DNA from: DATKJS01 sp050015275
Lineage (GTDB): Bacteria; Acidobacteriota; Aminicenantia; Aminicenantales; Saccharicenantaceae
Direction: 5' to 3'
NCBI GenBank assembly: GCA_050015275.1
Contig: JBEKBS010000002.1
Location: forward strand, 1 to 64,000
DNA length: 64,000 nt
A model generated the notes under the pieces. The model was given only the letters and a program-made list of their open reading frames with translations, did not search any database and was not told the origin of the DNA. The position numbers and the translations under genes are program-made. Position 1 is the first letter of the stretch. Every line of letters starts with the position of its first letter. Positions 22,642 to 31,588 of the stretch are shown in pieces.

Positions 22642-25600
22642 ATGATCTCGAAATATGACGTGATCCGGACAGCCGTGGCCATCGCCCTGGCCGCGTTCTT
22701 GGCCACGGCGTCCGTTGCCGCCGAGCGCAATGGTGCCCCGCCGATGACTTCCCCAGGCGCGCCCGGCGCCGCAGCCCCGGCCGGCCTCAGCTTCGACGTG
22801 AGACCCACGGTCTTTTTTGTCAGGGCCGGGCAAGGCCTCAAGCAGCTCCTGACCGTGAGCGTCGAGAACAACGGTGTCCCGACGTCCGGAGTGTTCTCCG
22901 TCAGGTTCGGCGGCCGCGACCTGACTTTTCCTTTGAACCCCATCGTCCAAGGCAAGAGCTCCTTCCCTGTCGCCATTCCCGAGATCACGAAACCTGGGCC
23001 GGCGACGTTCACCCTCAGATCCGGCGGCCTGACGGTCAGGAGAGATGTCCCCCTCAAGCCCCAGCGCAAGTGGAGCGTATATCTTTTTCATCATTCGCAC
23101 ACCGATATCGGCTACACCGAGCTCCAGTCCCGGGTCAGGCAAAATCACGTGGAATACCTCGATTCCGTCATCGACGACTGTGACGCCACCGACGGCTATC
23201 CCGATGACGCCAGATTCCGCTGGAATATCGAGGTCTCCTGGGCCCTCCAGAACTTCGTGAGGCAGAGGCCCGAGGCCCGGGTCCGCCGGCTCGTGGAATT
23301 GATCAAGGCGGGCCGCGTCGAGCTCTCCGGGCTCTATGTCAACCAGTCCGACGGGTTCTCCCACGAGGAGCTCATCCGCTCCCTCGACTTCTCCCGGGAG
23401 TTCGCCAGAAAATACGGGGTCGATGTCACCTGCGCCATGAACGACGACGTGACCGGCTTCGGCTGGGCCCTGCCCCAGCTCTTCCGCCAGGCCGGCATCA
23501 AGTATTTCGCCACCGGCATCAACGAGACGCGGTCCCGCGCGCCCCTCCGCCGGCCCTGCGCTTTCTGGTGGGAATCGCCCGATGGCAGCCGCATCCTCCA
23601 CTGGAACGGCGAGCACTACCTGTTCGCCAACTACGACCTCCGCCTCCACGAACCGCTCCAGGTGAGCTCGCCCAAAGTCGGGGAGTACCTCGCGGCGCTC
23701 GAGACGCGCGGCGATTACCCCTATGACCTCATCGCCTTCAACATCAGCGCCTGGGTGACGGACAACTGCCCGCCGGGCCGGGCGCTCTCCGACCGGGTCA
23801 AGGAATGGAATGAGACGTTCGCCTACCCCAAGCTCCGGCTGGCGACCCTGCACGAGTTCTTCAGCGCCATGGAGGCCAAAAACGGCCCGGGGCTCCCGAC
23901 CTACAGGCTCGGCTGGCCCGACTACTGGACCGACGGCCTTGCTTCCGCCTCTTTCGAGACCGGGCTCAACCGGGTCACTCACAGCGACCTGATCTCGGCC
24001 GAGAAGTGGTCGGCCCTCGCCGCCTGGCTGGACAAGGGCTTCCGCTTTCCCGCCGACGAGATCCGCGAAGCCTACGAACAAGCCACGCTCTTCGACGAAC
24101 ACACCTGGGGCGCTTATAACAGTATCGACGAGCCGCAATCGGAGCTGGCGCGCGGCCAGTGGGCGGTCAAGTCAGGGTTCGCCTACAAGGCCCGGGAAGC
24201 GTCCCGAACGCTCCTCCGGCGGGGGACGGAGGCCCTGGCCAGGCTCATCAGCGCCGACGGCGATCATGAATTCGCCGTCTTCAACCCGCTCTCCTGGGCC
24301 CGGACTGACGTCGTCCCCGTAACGCTGCCGGCCGGGCCGCTCCGCGAGGCGAAAGGCAAGCTCCGCGTCGTCGACCGGCGCCTGGGGAGCGAGGCAAAGT
24401 TCCAGATGATGGGCGGGGACGCCATCCTGGTCGTGGCCAAGGACATCCCCGCGATGGGATACGTGGTCTTCGCGGTCAGGCCGGGGGAGGGGGAGGTGCC
24501 GAATCCCAAGGAGGAGAAGATGGAGACAAACGAGGCGGGCGATCCCGTCCTCGAAAACCGCTTCTACCGCCTCGCCGTGGATCCCAAGACCGGAGGCGTC
24601 TTGAGCCTTATCGACAAGGAGATCGGCCGCGAGCTCGTGGACAAGGCCGCGCCCTGGCCGCTCAACACCTATATCTACGAGCAGCCGGAGGGCGGCCGCA
24701 AGGCCGTGGACGACATGACGAAACGGGCGGTTTTTACCCGCTGGTCCCCGACGGAGACGGCGATCGTGGTAGACTGGCACGGGCCGGTGGCCCGGAGCTT
24801 CAACGTTGCGAGCCGGCCCAAGATGTGCGCCTCGCTCCAGCAGCGGATCATCGTCTACGACGATATCAAGCGGATCGATCTCGTCGATGTCCTGAACAAG
24901 GAGGAAACGTTCGACCCCGAGGCCGTCTATTTCGCCTTCCCGTTCGCCGTCGGGCCCGGCCTGCCGGGCGCGTCCAACAATACGCTCGGCGCGATCCTGC
25001 CGGCCGATAAGGCCAAGGGGAAGAATCCCGGCGCTTCCGCGCTGCCCGGGCCGAGCGCGCGCTTCGAGATCTCGGACGCCGACATGGCTCCGGGGACCGA
25101 GCAGCTGCCCGGGACAACCCTCGACTGGCACGCCGTCCAGCACTGGGTCGAGTTTTCCGGGAAGGACGCCCGTGTCATCTGGGCGCCGGTCGAGGCCCCG
25201 CTCGTCCAGTTCGGCGACATCAACACCGGAAAATGGCTCAAGACGCTCAAGTTCACCAACGCTTGGGTCTTCTCCTACGCCATGAACAACTACTGGATGA
25301 CGAACTTCCCGGCCAGCCAGGAGGGCCGGGTGGAGTTCCGCTACTCGCTGACGAGCCTCCCCGCCTCTTCGCCCTCGACCGGCGCGCCCGTCTCTGCCGC
25401 CGGCTTCGACCGCGTCGTTTCCTCGCGCTTCGGCTGGGAGACCCACACTCCTCTTGTCGCGGTCTGGCTCCCAGCGAAAAACAAGGGGCGCATCACGACG
25501 CCCATAGAATCGTTTCTCTCCGTCAACCAGCCGAACATCATCATCCAGGCCCTCTGGCTCGATGCCGACGGGAAGCCCGTCACCCGCCTGCGTGAAATCG

Positions 25601-25758
25601 AGGGGAAAGCGACCGAGGCCCGCCTCTCGAGCGCCTTCTTCCTGGGGTTCTCGACGAGTTGGCAAAAGGGTGCCTCTGAGCAAATTGAGATAACGTCGAT
25701 TCCGGTCAGCCTCAAACCCTTCGAGATCCGGACGGTGAGGGTCGCGATCGGGAATTGA
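22642..25758 (+). CDS. Secreted glycoside hydrolase family 38 (alpha-mannosidase-like)
   Basis: 1038 residues with an N-terminal Sec signal (about 1-30, AIALAAFLATASVAAE). The GH38 catalytic domain begins with HHSHTDIGYT (about 150-158), the zinc site HxHxD motif. The nucleophile region is AMNDDVTGFGWALPQLF, with Asp268/269. A helical middle domain (DEHTWGAYNSIDEPQSELA) and a C-terminal beta-domain (about 620-1038) complete the architecture. It would cleave alpha-mannosides from glycans in the periplasm or outside the cell. Substrate specificity cannot be read from sequence. Preceded by a clear ribosome site and promoter. Confidence 0.9.
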   Translation: MISKYDVIRTAVAIALAAFLATASVAAERNGAPPMTSPGAPGAAAPAGLSFDVRPTVFFVRAGQGLKQLLTVSVENNGVPTSGVFSVRFGGRDLTFPLNPIVQGKSSFPVAIPEITKPGPATFTLRSGGLTVRRDVPLKPQRKWSVYLFHHSHTDIGYTELQSRVRQNHVEYLDSVIDDCDATDGYPDDARFRWNIEVSWALQNFVRQRPEARVRRLVELIKAGRVELSGLYVNQSDGFSHEELIRSLDFSREFARKYGVDVTCAMNDDVTGFGWALPQLFRQAGIKYFATGINETRSRAPLRRPCAFWWESPDGSRILHWNGEHYLFANYDLRLHEPLQVSSPKVGEYLAALETRGDYPYDLIAFNISAWVTDNCPPGRALSDRVKEWNETFAYPKLRLATLHEFFSAMEAKNGPGLPTYRLGWPDYWTDGLASASFETGLNRVTHSDLISAEKWSALAAWLDKGFRFPADEIREAYEQATLFDEHTWGAYNSIDEPQSELARGQWAVKSGFAYKAREASRTLLRRGTEALARLISADGDHEFAVFNPLSWARTDVVPVTLPAGPLREAKGKLRVVDRRLGSEAKFQMMGGDAILVVAKDIPAMGYVVFAVRPGEGEVPNPKEEKMETNEAGDPVLENRFYRLAVDPKTGGVLSLIDKEIGRELVDKAAPWPLNTYIYEQPEGGRKAVDDMTKRAVFTRWSPTETAIVVDWHGPVARSFNVASRPKMCASLQQRIIVYDDIKRIDLVDVLNKEETFDPEAVYFAFPFAVGPGLPGASNNTLGAILPADKAKGKNPGASALPGPSARFEISDADMAPGTEQLPGTTLDWHAVQHWVEFSGKDARVIWAPVEAPLVQFGDINTGKWLKTLKFTNAWVFSYAMNNYWMTNFPASQEGRVEFRYSLTSLPASSPSTGAPVSAAGFDRVVSSRFGWETHTPLVAVWLPAKNKGRITTPIESFLSVNQPNIIIQALWLDADGKPVTRLREIEGKATEARLSSAFFLGFSTSWQKGASEQIEITSIPVSLKPFEIRTVRVAIGN

Positions 25759-25775
25759 TCCTCCCCATCCGTTCC

Positions 25776-25804
25776 TTGATTGCCGGCGCGCTTCGCCTTA
25801 GAAT
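25776..25804 (+). promoter_or_regulatory. Sigma-70 promoter of the small coiled-coil gene
   Basis: TTGATT (25776-25781), 17 bases, TAGAAT (25799-25804). It gives the small downstream gene its own transcription start, about 17 bases before the ATG at 25828. Confidence 0.6.
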
Positions 25805-25827
25805 GGAAGGGAACGAAGGATCAATCC

Positions 25828-26034
25828 ATGGATAACGATGCCGCGAGAAGAGACGAGCTCGACAGGCTCCACCATCGTGAGGCCGAGCTCCTCGAGAGGA
25901 TCGAGAGACTGAAGACCTCGATGGACCATACGAGCGAGATCGACACCCTGGTTTTCAAGAACAAGCTGATGAAAGAGGCCCAGGAAGAGCTGAGGCGGGT
26001 CCAGGACAAGCTCAGCGGCGTCGCGGAGGGCTGA
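25828..26034 (+). CDS. Small coiled-coil protein of unknown function
   Basis: 68 residues from the ATG at 25828. The sequence is almost entirely charged heptad-like helix (RRDELDRLHHREAELLERIE; KLMKEAQEELRRVQDKLSG) without membrane or signal segments. It resembles short cytoplasmic DUF proteins of the YdcH/SlyX kind in composition, but no family is recognised. A good promoter precedes it and it converges with the amidohydrolase gene, so it is probably a real, separately transcribed gene. Confidence 0.6.
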   Translation: MDNDAARRDELDRLHHREAELLERIERLKTSMDHTSEIDTLVFKNKLMKEAQEELRRVQDKLSGVAEG

Positions 26035-26043
26035 AGCCCTCGG

Positions 26044-27768
26044 TCAGCCCTCCTTGCGATAGAGGACTTTCCCGCCGACGATCGTGTAAAGGACCTCGGC
26101 GCTCCGGATATCCTCCTCCCGGCAGGTCAGGATGTCCTTGGAGAGGACGGTGATGTCGGCCAGCTTGCCGGGTGTGATCGACCCCTTGATCCCCTCTTCG
26201 AAAGCCGCGAAAGCGCCGTTGATTGTGTACGCCCGGAGCGCCTCTTCGCGCGTCATCTTCTGGCCGGGGAAAAAGGCCGTCCCGTCTTTCATCTTCCGTG
26301 TCACGGCCGCATAGAAGCCGGGGATGGGGTCGACGGGCTCGACGGGGACGTCCGTGCCGTTGCAGATGACCGCTCCCGCCGCCATGAGCTTCCGCCAGAC
26401 GTAAGCGCCCTCCTCGGCCCTTTTTTCCCCCAGCCGCTTGAGGACCCAGGGCCCGTCCGAGGTGCAGTGGATAGCCTGCATCGAGGCGATGACGCCGAGC
26501 CGGCCGAAACGGGGGATGTCCGCGGGATTGAGGTGTTGGGCATGCTCGACGCGCCACCGCACGTCCTTTTTGTCGGGGTGGGCTTTGAAGGCTTCCTCAT
26601 AAATGTCCAGCACCTCCCGGTTGGCCCGGTCGCCGATGGCGTGGATGCAGAGCTGAAAGCCGTTCTCGATCGCGAACCTGGCCGTTTCCTTGACATCGGG
26701 GATGGGGTCCGTGTTCAGGCCCGTCCAGTTCGGGCGGTCCGCGTAGGGCTCGAGGAACCAGGCCCCTTGGGACCCGAGGGCGCCGTCCATGAACCGCTTG
26801 ATGGCCCTGACGGTCAGGTGGTTGTCGGCGGCCCCGATCATCCTGTAGGCGGAGCCTCGGGCAGCGAGGGCCCGGTTGTTCTCGCTCAGCATGACGTTGA
26901 GCCTGATGCCGAGGGCGCCTTCCTCGGCCATCTTCCTGTAAAGGTCAACCGTCGCGAAGGATGTGCTCGCGTCATCGAAGGTCGTCACCCCGTTCCTCAA
27001 GCATTCCTGGGCGGCGAGCTCCACTTCGCGCCGCGCCTTGGCCAGCGCCTCTTCCCGGGTGAGTTTCGGTTCCATGTAGCGGATAAGACCCTGGGCATTT
27101 TCAAGGAAGGCGCCGATGGGGTTTCCCCTGGCGTCGCGGATGATCTGGCCGCCCTTGGGGTCGGGGGTCCTGGACGTGATCCCGGAGAGCTCCATGGCCT
27201 TGGCATTCGCCAGGCTGGAGTGCCCGCTGGCGTGTTCGAGGAGGACGGGGTTCGCCGGGGCGGCCTGGCTCAGGACGTCGTGGAAGGGCAGGCCGTCGAT
27301 GTTCGGCTCGGGGACCCTGTCCCACTTCTCCTGGTGCCAGCCCCGGCCGAGGATCCAGTCGCCGGGCTTGGCGGCTTTGGCCGCCTGCCCGACCATGGCC
27401 ACGATCTCGTCCCACGAGCGGGCCTTGGTCAGGTCGAGGATCATCTTGGAGGCCCCGAGGCTCGTGAAGTGGCCGTGGCTGTCGATGATTCCCGGAATGG
27501 CCAGAGCGCCCTTGAGGTCGATGACCTGGGTTGATCCGCCGATATAACGCTTGAGGTCCTTCTCGGCCCCGACGGCGACGATCCGGCCGGCGCGGATGGC
27601 GACGGCCCCGGCCTCAGGGATCCTGTCGTCGACCGTCACGACCTTCCCGTTCATGAGGACGAGGTCGGCGGGCGTTTCCTTCGGCTCGGACCCGGCGGCC
27701 GTCCGCAGGGCCGGCGCGACCAGCGCGGCCAGAATGGCGGCGATGAGGATTCGGCGCTTTTTAGACAT
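26044..27768 (-). CDS. Exported amidohydrolase (YtcJ/AepA-like)
   Basis: 574 residues from the ATG at 27766-27768, with GGAGGGA upstream. A signal peptide (MSKKRRILIAAILAALVAPA) is followed by the composite beta domain (LVLMNGKVVTVDDRIPEAG). The metallo-dependent TIM barrel has the metal motif IDSHGHF, a later CIHAIGDRANREVLDIYEE and VEHAQHLNPADIPRF, and NGTDVPVEPVDP with the catalytic Asp. The family is amidohydrolase_3, with mostly uncharacterised secreted members. It likely hydrolyses an amide or cyclic ureide outside the cytoplasm; the substrate is unknown. Confidence 0.88.
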   Translation of the reverse strand: MSKKRRILIAAILAALVAPALRTAAGSEPKETPADLVLMNGKVVTVDDRIPEAGAVAIRAGRIVAVGAEKDLKRYIGGSTQVIDLKGALAIPGIIDSHGHFTSLGASKMILDLTKARSWDEIVAMVGQAAKAAKPGDWILGRGWHQEKWDRVPEPNIDGLPFHDVLSQAAPANPVLLEHASGHSSLANAKAMELSGITSRTPDPKGGQIIRDARGNPIGAFLENAQGLIRYMEPKLTREEALAKARREVELAAQECLRNGVTTFDDASTSFATVDLYRKMAEEGALGIRLNVMLSENNRALAARGSAYRMIGAADNHLTVRAIKRFMDGALGSQGAWFLEPYADRPNWTGLNTDPIPDVKETARFAIENGFQLCIHAIGDRANREVLDIYEEAFKAHPDKKDVRWRVEHAQHLNPADIPRFGRLGVIASMQAIHCTSDGPWVLKRLGEKRAEEGAYVWRKLMAAGAVICNGTDVPVEPVDPIPGFYAAVTRKMKDGTAFFPGQKMTREEALRAYTINGAFAAFEEGIKGSITPGKLADITVLSKDILTCREEDIRSAEVLYTIVGGKVLYRKEG

Positions 27769-27809
27769 GGGGTTCCCTCCAGGACGAGCGTTCACGGCCA
27801 CGGAGGAGA

Positions 27810-27838
27810 AGGGTATATCGGCTTCCCCGGCCTGTCAA
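27810..27838 (-). promoter_or_regulatory. Possible promoter of the amidohydrolase gene
   Basis: Read leftward, a perfect TTGACA (27838-27833) is followed by GATATACCCT. The best -10 is either TATACC at 15 bases or TACCCT at 17 bases, so the -10 element is uncertain. Confidence 0.4.
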
Positions 27839-27896
27839 CTTCCGGCCCGTTTTCCCCTTCAATGTCCCGGCCATCCCTCGAGCCCCTCCGTCCGAT

Positions 27897-27925
27897 AAAA
27901 AAGGGCGGCCCGGGAGGGGCCGCCC
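27897..27925 (-). terminator. Intrinsic terminator after the DUF4097 gene
   Basis: Read leftward, GGGCGGCCC and GGGCCGCCC (27925-27903) form a perfect 9-bp stem with a 5-base loop, followed at once by six T residues (27902-27897). It ends transcription of the ECF/anti-sigma/DUF4097 operon. Confidence 0.85.
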
Positions 27926-27951
27926 GTGATAAAAACGCAGCCTGTGGTCCC

Positions 27952-29034
27952 TTACTTCTTTTTGCGGATGAAGATGTCGCCACGGAACGTGGTCAGGGTG
28001 ATCTCCTGGCCGCCGCCGTTGATGATCCCGTAGATGGCCCGGTCGAAGGAGATCCGGTATTTCCCCTTCTCGGCCTCCTCGCTGCTCTCGACCTTCTTGG
28101 ATGTCGGCTTGAGGGTGACGTCGAAGTCACTGTAGATGTTGCCCATCTGGGACTTCATCTTGACGTTGGCCTTGATGTCGGCCGGGAGGGTGACGTCGAT
28201 GTCCCCGTTCATGTTGCTGAAAGACAGCGGCTTGTCGGCCGAGACCTTGGAGAGCACGGCCTCGATGTCGCCGTTCATGGTGTGAACGACGGCGTTCCCG
28301 GAGACGTTGCGCAACGTGACCGACCCGTTCGTGCTGTTGATCTCGATCTCGCCGGAGACGTTCTCGACGACGATCTTGCCGCCCATGGAGGATCCCAGGG
28401 AAACGGAGGAGGAATAGGGGACCTGGATGGTCAGGTCGACGGCGTTCATCATGGACTCGGTGCTCACGGTGACGGTGTTGTTGTTCTCCTCGACCGTGAG
28501 CCCTGTCAGGGCGGCCGTAACGAGCTTCATGCCGTCGTGGCTTCGCTCCTTCTTCTCTTCCTGACCGGGAGGATAGGGCGTGGCCAGCTTGGCCAGGGCC
28601 ATATTTTTTTGCGCGTCCTTTTTGAACTGCTCGACGTCCATCTGGGCAGCCTGAAGCTCCTTCTGCATTTCCTCCACGTCCTTCGGGCTGGCCACGACCT
28701 TCTTCTTGCCCGGCCCGGCGTAAGCGTAGGCATAGGCCAGGTCGTCCGGCTGGCCGATGGCCTTTTCCCGGATCCGGGCTTCGGCAATGACTTCTTTGCC
28801 CTCATAGCCCTTGACCGTTATGCTGCCCCTCATGACCGAGGCCTCGAGCTTGGCCGGCTTGGCCGGGTTGCTGAGCGGCACGACGGCCCGGTCGGGCTGC
28901 GTCACACGCTCGGGCTCGGCGGGTTTCTGGGCAGGCTGCGGGGCCGTCGGTGTTTGGGCCTCTTGAGCGATGGCTGTCGCGCCGGCTGCGAGCAGCACCG
29001 CCGCGATGATGAGATGTCCGATGATCCTTTTCAT
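27952..29034 (-). CDS. Secreted DUF4097 beta-repeat protein (cassette 1)
   Basis: 360 residues from the ATG at 29032-29034. A signal peptide (IIAAVLLAAGATAIA) is followed by a Pro-rich linker, a short beta region, a helical stretch (about 100-150) and a DUF4097 beta-solenoid. The solenoid repeats include GKIVVENVSGEIEINSTNGS, VTLRNVSGNAVVHTMNGDIE and LSFSNMNGDIDVTLP. The family is presumed to be cell-envelope associated and is often controlled by ECF factors. It is the last gene of the leftward cassette with the ECF and HEAT anti-sigma genes. A paralog occupies the same place in the cassette at 43147-45546. Confidence 0.85.
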   Translation of the reverse strand: MKRIIGHLIIAAVLLAAGATAIAQEAQTPTAPQPAQKPAEPERVTQPDRAVVPLSNPAKPAKLEASVMRGSITVKGYEGKEVIAEARIREKAIGQPDDLAYAYAYAGPGKKKVVASPKDVEEMQKELQAAQMDVEQFKKDAQKNMALAKLATPYPPGQEEKKERSHDGMKLVTAALTGLTVEENNNTVTVSTESMMNAVDLTIQVPYSSSVSLGSSMGGKIVVENVSGEIEINSTNGSVTLRNVSGNAVVHTMNGDIEAVLSKVSADKPLSFSNMNGDIDVTLPADIKANVKMKSQMGNIYSDFDVTLKPTSKKVESSEEAEKGKYRISFDRAIYGIINGGGQEITLTTFRGDIFIRKKK

Positions 29035-29056
29035 TGTGACCTCCATGGGTTGGTTT

Positions 29057-29872
29057 TTAGATAAGCTGCTTGATCCCCTGCTCGGCGAGTTTCTTGACAT
29101 CGGGATTGAGCTTCTCGTTCTTGATGAGGGCTTTGAGGGCCTCGGACGCCCGCTGCTCCCTGATCTCGACGAGAAGGTCGATCAGCGCGACCTGGACGAG
29201 CGGAGAGCTCTGGATAGACAGCGAGCCGACAAGGCTATCGTTGACGCCGGGCTGGTTCCGGAAGAGGTAGAGGGCTTCGACGGCCGCCAGGCGAACATTG
29301 GGATTGGAGTCCGTGTTAAGGGTATTGACCAGGGCGGACAGGGTTTTGGGGCTGGGATTTCGGACCGCGGTGCTGTAGCTGACGCCCTGGAGCCGTTCTG
29401 AGGCCGAGGGCTGGCTGAGGAGCGAGAGGGCGATGGTCTGCCTCATGTCCTGGACCTCTCTCTGAAGAGAGGAGAGACGGGCGGATTTCCCGCCGCCCCC
29501 GCTCACGAGCCACCCCGCGCCGATCCCCAGCAGCAATAGAAACGCGGAAAATGAGGCCGCGAAGGCCGGCCGGCGGAACGTGAGCCATTCCCGCCATCCC
29601 GCCAGGAGTCGGGCGGGACGGAATCCTTTCCCGGCACCTGCGGCTTCGCTCTTGTATTCCTCGAGCATGGAATAAAACCTGTCGCGGAGGCCGCCGCTCG
29701 GCTGTTCCTGCGGAAGGACGCCTAGCTTGGCCCAGATGGCCGTCAGGTTCTCGATCTCCGTCCTGCAGCCGGCGCAGGAAGAGATATGTTCCTGGACCTC
29801 CCTGCGGGCTCCCTCATCGAGGTCCCCGGTCAGGTAATCGGCGAACCTGTCCTGGATCCTTTCGCAGCTCAT
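29057..29872 (-). CDS. Anti-sigma factor with zinc-finger, membrane helix and HEAT-like C-terminus
   Basis: 271 residues. The N-terminal zf-HC2-type domain has QEHISSCAGCRTE (about 27-39). One membrane helix lies at about 118-140 (AFLLLLGIGAGWLVSG). The extracytoplasmic C-terminal half has helical pairs resembling HEAT repeats (NPNVRLAAVEALYLFRNQPG; SPLVQVALIDLLVEIREQRA). It overlaps the ECF gene by an ATGA junction. The zinc finger would bind the sigma factor and the HEAT-like region could be the signal-sensing part, an uncommon combination. Confidence 0.85.
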   Translation of the reverse strand: MSCERIQDRFADYLTGDLDEGARREVQEHISSCAGCRTEIENLTAIWAKLGVLPQEQPSGGLRDRFYSMLEEYKSEAAGAGKGFRPARLLAGWREWLTFRRPAFAASFSAFLLLLGIGAGWLVSGGGGKSARLSSLQREVQDMRQTIALSLLSQPSASERLQGVSYSTAVRNPSPKTLSALVNTLNTDSNPNVRLAAVEALYLFRNQPGVNDSLVGSLSIQSSPLVQVALIDLLVEIREQRASEALKALIKNEKLNPDVKKLAEQGIKQLI

Positions 29873-30423
29873 GAGGCTTTCCCTCCCTGGAGTTCGAGAT
29901 AGATCCGGCTGAGGTCCTTGAGGGCCCGGTGGACCTGGACCTTGACGGTCCCGACCTGGCAGTCGAGAAGCTCGGCGATCTCCCGGAGCTTGAGGCCCTG
30001 GAAGCGGAAGAGGACGAGGATCTCTCTTTTCCTGACGGGGAGCTTGTCCAGGGCCCGGCGGACGAGCGCGGCCTCCTGGTCGGCCTCATAGCGAGCCTCC
30101 GGAAGAGGCTCATTGCCCGGCGCCTCGGTGAACTGGTCGTCGAGCGCTATCTCGCCCTTCTGCTTCCTCAGGAAATCGACATGGGCGTTCCGGGCGATCT
30201 GGAACATCCAGACGTTGAAACGGCTCTCCCCGTGATAGCCCGTCCGGTACTTCAGGATGCGGATGAAGACCTCCTGGACGAGGTCCTCGCTCGCGGCCCG
30301 GTTCCCCGTCAGGCGGAGAAAAAAGTTGTAGAGCATCGTCTGGTGTCTTTCGAACAGGATGGCCAGCTTCTCGACCTTGCCGTCCCTGACCTGTTCCATC
30401 AGCTCGTTGTCTGTGGGCGACAT
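29869..30423 (-). CDS. ECF RNA polymerase sigma factor (cassette 1)
   Basis: 184 residues from the ATG at 30421-30423. Region 2 is SEDLVQEVFIRILKYRTGYH with VWMFQIARNAHVDFLRKQKG. Region 4 is LPVRKREILVLFRFQGLKLREIAELLDCQVGTVKVQVHRAL. An upstream TTG at 30460-30462 would extend it by 13 codons but sits where transcription from the putative ECF promoter should begin, so the internal ATG is preferred. Its own anti-sigma gene overlaps its end. Confidence 0.9.
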   Translation of the reverse strand: MSPTDNELMEQVRDGKVEKLAILFERHQTMLYNFFLRLTGNRAASEDLVQEVFIRILKYRTGYHGESRFNVWMFQIARNAHVDFLRKQKGEIALDDQFTEAPGNEPLPEARYEADQEAALVRRALDKLPVRKREILVLFRFQGLKLREIAELLDCQVGTVKVQVHRALKDLSRIYLELQGGKAS

Positions 30424-30464
30424 GCGTCCGGTCTTCTCTTGCTCCGAATTCTCACTGTTCAAGG

Positions 30465-30494
30465 ATATTTACCGCCCTCCGCCGGAAAGGTTAC
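30465..30494 (-). promoter_or_regulatory. Putative autoregulatory ECF promoter (cassette 1)
   Basis: Read leftward, GTAACCTTTCCGG (30494-30482) is followed after 17 bases from the AACC by TAAATAT (30471-30465). The same G(C/T)AACCTTT...CCGG element precedes the ECF gene at 43147, supporting a shared ECF-type -35. Confidence 0.5.
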
Positions 30495-30528
30495 ACCCAA
30501 TCCCGCTTTTTTTATACGGGCCTGGAGT

Positions 30529-30557
30529 TTGACTTGCCCGGGAGGGGGTGTTATAAA
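30529..30557 (+). promoter_or_regulatory. Sigma-70 promoter of purM
   Basis: TTGACT (30529-30534), 17 bases, TATAAA (30552-30557), each 5/6 to consensus, with a predicted leader of about 24 bases before the ATG at 30587. Confidence 0.75.
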
Positions 30558-30586
30558 AAGGGCGGAATTCCCAGGGAGAACGCAGC

Positions 30587-31588
30587 ATGGCGCGACTGAC
30601 CTACGCGAGGGCCGGAGTCAACATCGACGCGGCCGACCGGTTCATCCGGATGATCAAGCCCCTGGTCCGGTCGACCGAGCGCCCGGAGGTCCTGGGCACG
30701 ATCGGCGGCTTCAGCGGGCTTTTCCGGCCGCGGATCGCGGGCATGAAGCGTCCGGTCCTCGTCTCCTCGACGGACGGCGTCGGGACCAAGCTCATGATCG
30801 CCGCGATGCTCGGCAAGTACGACACGGTGGGGATCGACCTCGTGGCCATGTGCGTCGACGACGTCGTCGTTCTCGGCGCGGAACCGCTGTTCTTCCTGGA
30901 CTATATCGCCGTCGGGAAGGTCAGGCCCCGGGTGCTCTACGAGATCATCAAGGGGATCGCCAGGGGCTGCCGGGAGGCCCGCTGCACCCTCCTCGGCGGG
31001 GAGACGGCCGAGCTCCCGGGCCTCTACGCGCCGGACAAGTGGGACCTGGCAGGGTTCACCGTCGGGATCGTCGACGAAGCGAAGATGATCGACGGACGGG
31101 CCTGCCGGGCCGGGGACGCGGTCATCGGGCTCGCCTCGTCCGGCCTCCACAGCAACGGCTATTCGCTCGCCCGGAAGGTCTTCACGCCGAAAGAGATCAG
31201 GGGCGGCATGGGGAAGGAGCTCCTCCGGCCGACCAGGATCTACTCGTCCGATATCCTCAAGATCCTCAAGACCGTGCCTATCAAGTCCATGGCCCACATC
31301 ACGGGCGGCGGCTTCTACGACAACATCCCCAGGGTCATCCCCGAGGGGCTGGCGGTCCGGATCGAGAAGGGCGCCTGGCCCATCCCGGCCATATTCCGCA
31401 AGATCGCCTCGAGAGGGAAGGTCAGCGAGCGGGAGATGTATCGGACCCTCAACATGGGGATCGGCATGGCCCTGGTGGTCTCCCCGCGACACGCGGACAA
31501 GGCCCTTTCACTTTTTGCCCGGCTGGACCAGAAAGCCTGGATTATTGGCGATGTAGTTAAGGGCGCGCGGGGCGTTAGAATGCTCTAA
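30587..31588 (+). CDS. purM: Phosphoribosylformylglycinamidine cyclo-ligase
   Basis: 333 residues, normal for PurM (AIR synthetase). It converts FGAM and ATP to aminoimidazole ribotide, the fifth step of purine synthesis, in the cytoplasm. Diagnostic segments are YARAGVNIDAADRF, VSSTDGVGTKLMIA, MCVDDVVVLGAEPLFFLDY, LLGGETAELPGLY, IGLASSGLHSNGYSLAR and HITGGGFYDNIPRV. It stands alone with its own strong promoter, not in a purine operon. Confidence 0.96.
   Translation: MARLTYARAGVNIDAADRFIRMIKPLVRSTERPEVLGTIGGFSGLFRPRIAGMKRPVLVSSTDGVGTKLMIAAMLGKYDTVGIDLVAMCVDDVVVLGAEPLFFLDYIAVGKVRPRVLYEIIKGIARGCREARCTLLGGETAELPGLYAPDKWDLAGFTVGIVDEAKMIDGRACRAGDAVIGLASSGLHSNGYSLARKVFTPKEIRGGMGKELLRPTRIYSSDILKILKTVPIKSMAHITGGGFYDNIPRVIPEGLAVRIEKGAWPIPAIFRKIASRGKVSEREMYRTLNMGIGMALVVSPRHADKALSLFARLDQKAWIIGDVVKGARGVRML

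Noticed and set aside
30424..30462. TTG at 30460-30462 as the start of the ECF sigma gene
   Set aside because: The predicted -10 element lies only 3 bases upstream, so the codon would fall at the transcription start; the ATG at 30421-30423 is more likely.
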